Source of the DNA: Agelaius tricolor | Taxonomy: Eukaryota > Chordata > Aves > Passeriformes > Icteridae | Reading direction: 5' to 3' | Assembly: GCA_023055355.1 (NCBI GenBank) | Contig: JALJCS010000038.1 | Span: forward strand, 434,001-498,000 | Length of the DNA stretch: 64,000 bases | In this document: piece after piece, positions 58,813-64,000 of the stretch | Layout: every line of letters begins with the position of its first letter | Numbering within the stretch: the stretch's first letter is position 1 | Position numbers and translations under genes: made by a program | The notes under the pieces: model-generated | The model's database searches: none | The model's input: only the letters and a program-made list of their open reading frames with translations | Told to the model about the DNA's origin: nothing

Positions 58813-61800
58813 AAAGTTTCTGAGGAGAACCTTGGTTCCTATGGCATCCCAGCTCGGAATGCCATGCTGCAGGAAGGCTAAGGTATCTCTCTGGACTCTT
58901 AGAGCACAGCATGTTTTCAGAGGCAGTTCACTTTCACACAAATGCTCCTCCCATCCTGTTCACCTTGCTCCTTTACAGACTGCACAGTGAATTCAGTGAC
59001 CACTGAATTAACTGGCACTGAGCCCTTCCAGGACCAGGGCCTTAAGAAGAAAGTCAGGCTGGCCTTAAAGCAGATTGGCTTTTCCTAAGTGCTCAGATCC
59101 TGCCCCTTCCAAAGCCCAGGCTGTGGAGTGTGAACTGCAGATGCATCACAGAGTTCAGAGCAATCTGGACACTCAAATATTGTCCTGATTTTTTTCTCCT
59201 CTCACACAACTTCCTAACAATGCTCTCGTCCTCCACTGCTTTCTTCTGTTGACAAGCAGTATTGTGTCTTTTGGAGTGATGAAAGGCAAAGGCACTGAAC
59301 AGCATCATCAACACGTGGCAGTTCCTTTCATTTTTAATTAAATATATGACAGCCAATGGACCAATAATGTACCTAAATAAACCACATTCATAGAACAAAG
59401 GAAGAAGACACTCTTGAGCACTAGGTTTAATACACAGCGGGTATCCAACGGATACAACGGAAAAGTTAATTCATTCAGAATTGTAAGGAAGCAACAGTTG
59501 TGCATTTTGATTTTTTTGCTCAGTTTCACCAGGTACAAACATTTGAACCAAGCCTCAGCATCAGGCAGGTCCATGGACAGAGTAAAAGGAGACGCTTGCT
59601 CATTATAATTGAGGGTATTTTCATTGCAAAACAAGGAATTACATATTTAATTAGCTTAGAAACTTTTTTTAAAACAAGGAAAGAGCTACAGAGAGGATCA
59701 GTGACAATTACATGAAATCAAAACAGTCTGCTAAAGCAGAAGTGTTTCAGTTCAGCAGAGTATCTCCCTCATTCCTTAAGTGCTCTCTTCTCCTTCAGCC
59801 CTCGTGTTGCTTTTCATCTATTCCTGATGACTGTTGCCCTCTGTGCTTCATCCACATACATGGTTGTCGTGGAGACCAGCTGTTTTCCCACTTTTAATTC
59901 TCTTTTTCCAGCACAAGCTGTCCTCCAACACCTGAGCTGTGGCAGACTCCTCCCTAAACAGTCTCAAGGAAATGTCTTTTCTATGGGTAGTGCCTGACTG
60001 CAGTGCCCTCTAGCTCTTGCCCTACTGCTAATTAATTGCCTCCTTCAGGTAATGAGAGGGAATTGACTCACAGCTCCAAGACTTGTCTTCCCACTTATCT
60101 TCTGCAGAGACCAGAGTGACAGCAGCAGAAGCCCAGCCAAGGTGACAAGGTGGGTAGGATTCAGTGCTGAAGAGGATAATTTCAGTAGGAAGGTGTAGGG
60201 AAACAGCAGCCATGGTGCAGATGAATTATCTGCGGTGTTCTGATTGCCACAAATATCAGTGCTAAACTTTCTTGGCTTGGTCTAGATGAGAAAGTCTGGT
60301 GCTTCTGAGTGTTAAACATCATCCAAGTAGATGCCAATCCTCATGAGCAATTCCTCCCACAGATTTTGTAAAATGGAAGCACTGGTGGGAAGTTGCTCAC
60401 CAATTTGCTCTTATCTGCTCCGGAGAACATGGACACCTGGCACTGCTGGGTCACTGACAAGGGCCACTGGAGGACAGGGCAGCCTCCAGCCAGGGAGGAA
60501 ACCACACACAGTTCAGGTAGAGGGTTCCTTGGTTGGCACAGGGAGCTACTGAGTTGTGTTCCAAGCTTTGGAATATTAAAGGAAATGAAGTAGTGAAAAC
60601 ATGAAGAGTCTGAGTGGGCCAACAGCTACTGAGCACAAGGAGCCCCTCTGCAATATCCTTACATGCTGTGAACTTCTCTACAGCTGGATTTTCATTTGAA
60701 AAATAGAACCCCATTCTGGTTTTCTGAGCGGGGCTGGTCACTGGCTGTATGATTTTGTGTGGAGCTGAACTTTCTTGGCTTGTTCCTTTGATCCAGCAAA
60801 GCTGGAAGGCCTGAGAGGTATCCTTGGAGCAGTCAAGCATTTCAGGGTATCCAACTTCCCCTTTTACATTAAATCTTCATAAAAAATCTGCCACTTTGCC
60901 CTCCCTTCCTTTGCAGAACATTGATGTGATGTCTGCAGGCAACTCTCCTGTTCTGTCCTCAGCTCTGGATCTATGGCACCAGTTAAATCCTTGCCACCAA
61001 AACCAGTTTTCAGGTTATGCATTATGCCTGTTGTTTCAATTAGGGAAAATGAGGCCCAAACTGGTTTCAGACTTTCAATTACTGGAACTGTTGGATCGTG
61101 CTCTGGTGCTCAAAGGATACTTTTTACTCTTTGATCCTTACTGAAGAGAAAATGTTATTTTTCAGCTCACAAAATCTTGAAGACACTGAAGCTTGTAGGC
61201 AAAGCTCATGTTACTCTAATAGGGATGTTATTCCTTTTCATGTGCTGCCTGAGGCATTTACCTTGCTGGTGGCCTGACTCAAAATCTAACGTGAGGCTTT
61301 CTGCAATTGCCCAGTTAAGAGTTCCCTCTTTCACCTGGGAATGGTGACAGATTTCAGCAAGCTGAGCTTTTCTGTCAGCCTAGCCTGCTTCCATTCATCT
61401 CCTTATTGCTGGGAAATTGAAATCTTTTTATCCTGGTTTGGGCTGAGGTACAGCTTGCTGAAGGTCTGTGAGCAGAGGTTACCTCTGCAGTGTGAAACAG
61501 CTTTGATGCAGTGTGGATCTTGTTAGTTTGTGATGCAGCAGGTGAGACTCCAGAAACTGCTCAACTCGTGGAAGCACTGGTTTGGAAAAACCAAACCTTT
61601 GGGGTCTCAAGGCAGATAAAACCAAACCATTGGTTGTCATTAGCCTTGATGTAGTTGTGCCAAAGTCTCAGAGTAGAGCTCAACTGCTGGGCTTGGATTG
61701 CAGTGAGAGGCTGGGATCTGCTCCAGCTGAGATGGGAGCTCCACTGTCTCCCCAGTGTGGCAGCTGCTTTCTGGGACAAGGCTTTCTGATACCTCACATC

Positions 61801-63370
61801 TGTCATCTGTCCCCTTCTGCTCTACTCCCATCTTGCCAACATGGTCAGAATCTTGAGTGCTTTTTGTCAGTAGGTTCAAGATTTTAGTGACAGGAGCTTT
61901 CACTACATGGGCATTGGAAGGGAAGCAGATGTGGTGGGTGGTACTGCCATGTGAAACAACTTCCCAAGGACAGCAGCACTAAATGGGGAGTTAAAGAGCA
62001 AAGCCTGACTCCCTTAACAACCAAGGCTGTATTTGCAGCCCCTCTTAGTTTTGCATCTAGAAGGAAGATTAGCAAATGTTACACAGAAAACAGATCTTGA
62101 AATAAGCTCATAGGGACACAAATTCTTGGGAAACAGGAATAAGAGAAAAATACATTTCAAATGACTGCAAAAAAGTATAATTTGTCAAGTTTTGCAATCT
62201 TATGAAAACAATTTAAAAGTGACACAAAAATATATATAAGTTTGAAAAATACTTAAAAGAAAAAAGTACAGATCTCACAATACCAAAACAAATTGACGTA
62301 TGGTTAAAAAGAAAAAAAAAGACATTGAATAACACCGTATTGGCAGTAAAAGTAAACCTCTCCAGGCAGTTGTGTTCTGTCAGTTAAAGTGTCAGTTTGT
62401 GGATCAAGGATCCATCTCTAACGTGCTCACAAGGACAACATGAACTCTGAGCATTAGCAGAGCCTCATAGCAGCGACTCAAATCTGAGAGCGAAGTGTAC
62501 AAGGAAAGAGAGCAGCGAGTTACTGTGCTCTGAGGCCTGAAATGTCCCAGCCTGCATGGCCAGGGGCTCATCTTCCTTCTACCAGGCACAACAGCTTTTC
62601 TGAGTCCCTTCTAAGGGAAGATTTGTCAAAGAACTGTGATGAGCAGTGGGCTATGACACAGACAACTGTGCTGTTGAGTGCCTGGCTGTGAGGCAAACCT
62701 TAGCCTTCACCTTCTTGAGCCATTATAGGTCTGGAGTGTCACAGGTGAAGACCAGCTCAGTGGGACTCTCCTGTCACCTGTGTCACACAGACTGGAGTAA
62801 TGCTGCTGATGGGACTGGGACTGCACTGGTAAGTGCTTCTGGGAGTCAATAGCAATAGGGCCTTCTGCTTCTGAGAACAGGGAGAAGATGTTGGGGTGGA
62901 ACAAAAGGTGCTATTTCCCAGGACTGCCCTTCAGAGGGTGCCTGGAGACTCCCCACCTCCAATTCCAGCAGTTGTGCTGCCGTGAGCTTCCTGGGAAGGG
63001 AGATTATGATGTGACTGGGCACAGCTTGTGATGACATTGACTGAGGAAGGGCAGAACAGCTCCAGTCCCCTCCTGGGACTTGCACAAGGGGGGTACAGCT
63101 GCTCAGGACTAGGGCCTAGCAGAGTATAGTATGCAGAGGGAAATACTCTGGCTTTGTAGCCCTTCCCTACAAAACAGAACACTACTAAAAAAGGTGGTGA
63201 AGGACTGGAATGAAGATGTGTAGCCCTTTGTGAACAAACCTTGTGCCTTGTTGCACAGGCTCCCTTCGAGCCAAGAAGGTATAACTGGTTCTACTGATCA
63301 TCCCTGACCTTCTGAGGCTGGGTGGGCTGGCAGATCCCACCAATGGGGACAATGGTACTGCCAATGGGGA
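58813..63370. other. Intergenic region without recognised genes
   Basis: No exon chain, known domain, RNA gene or transposon is recognised on either strand. An AT-rich stretch at 62080-62340 contains A-rich runs. Short frames such as 59338-59634 (minus) and 60451-60840 (minus) show no family motif. Confidence 0.5.
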
Positions 63371-64000
63371 CAAAACAGACCTCTTGACTTTATTGGGGAA
63401 GTCTTACTTCCAAATGACCCACATAGAATTATGCTTCCATTAATGTGAGTCTTCTATTAAAAAGCCCTTAAGGGAGTGAATTAGCTTGAAAGGTCTTCTC
63501 TAGTTTCTCCATTTCTAAGTCTCACTAAAACTTATTTTTTAAAAAGTTCTTTTGGTCTATCTCTCTGGTATTGTGTCCCCCAGCCTTTCTAACCAAATAA
63601 ATAACTCATCACTGCCCCACTGAGCAGCCAGTGTTGATTTAGGACTGGTGTTCTTGCAGACATCACAGGACCTCATGCAGTACAGCAAAAGGAAATTTTC
63701 TAAAAAGTGGGAAATAAACATCACACTAGTGATCACACAACTAGGTCTTCAAGCTCATGGTCATTTGAGGCTCTCTGTGTGGTCTAAAATAAATGGTTAA
63801 AAGATACATAATGTAATTGTCTTTGTTTTTTGTTTTCTTTTTATACAGAAATCATACACACAGAACTTCAACCTGAAACTTCATAACAAAAAAGTCCACT
63901 AAGTTAAGGAAAGCATTTTGTTGTGCAAAAAGTCCCTCCCCCCTCCCCTATTCACCTTCATCTACTGAGGGTCTCACACACACACATAAAGTTTCCTTCC
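63371..64000 (-). other. Possible 3' UTR of the next minus-strand gene (ZER1 by synteny)
   Basis: A minus-strand AATAAA is present at about 63389-63394 (TTTATT on the plus strand). The sequence to the right is non-coding, with T-rich and GT-rich tracts on the minus strand typical of a 3' UTR. In mammals the gene to the right of ZDHHC12, in the same direction, is ZER1. Its C-terminal coding exon was looked for and not found, so the assignment rests on gene order only. Confidence 0.3.

Noticed and set aside
60451..60840. 129-codon minus-strand frame as a possible ZER1 exon
   Set aside because: The residues do not resemble the armadillo-like C terminus of ZER1, and there are no in-phase flanking exons.

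Overview
This is a stretch of vertebrate nuclear DNA. The split genes, GT-AG (and some GC-AG) introns, CpG-island promoters and AATAAA signals show this. Two fragments of the CR1 LINE family point to a bird. The gene order SPTAN1 > DYNC2I2(WDR34) < SET > PKN3 > ZDHHC12 < matches what I recall of human 9q34.11, which corresponds to a small GC-rich avian chromosome (chicken 17 in my memory). The species cannot be fixed from the sequence; a neognath bird is the safest reading.

Layout. 1-2.8 kb: the last five exons of alpha-II spectrin (SPTAN1, +), ending in the calmodulin-like EF hands. 2.8-9.6 kb: all nine coding exons of the dynein-2 intermediate chain DYNC2I2 (WDR34, -), tail to tail with SPTAN1; its promoter (9.6-10.4 kb) carries a perfect RFX X-box and a perfect CRE. 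10.4-20.3 kb: an AT-rich interval without a gene I can support. 20.35-20.7 kb: an old CR1 fragment. 20.7-27.6 kb: CpG-island promoter and all eight coding exons of SET/TAF-I beta (277 residues, matching the length of human isoform 2), then a 3' UTR to about 28.6 kb. 28.6-32.6 kb: intergenic. 32.6-50.3 kb: promoter and 22 coding exons of protein kinase N3 (PKN3, 940 residues), with a CR1 copy in intron 10. 51.9-57.2 kb: the five-exon palmitoyltransferase ZDHHC12 (-), tail to tail with PKN3. 57.8-58.8 kb: a possible small divergent spliced transcript from the ZDHHC12 promoter. 58.8-64 kb: no coding exon that I recognise; the far right may be the 3' UTR of the next minus-strand gene (ZER1 in mammals).

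The genes do not form one pathway. They are a conserved block of housekeeping and signalling genes: a membrane skeleton protein, a ciliary transport motor subunit, a histone chaperone and PP2A inhibitor, a Rho-effector kinase and a Golgi/ER S-acyltransferase. Every exon join listed was checked by hand for splice sites, phase and an open frame. No prokaryotic, viral or CRISPR-like system is present. The items most worth a second look are two consecutive GC-AG introns in DYNC2I2, the X-box/CRE pair, the nearly abutting poly(A) signals of SPTAN1 and DYNC2I2, tandem acceptors at PKN3 exon 2, and the spliced 58-codon frame divergent from ZDHHC12.
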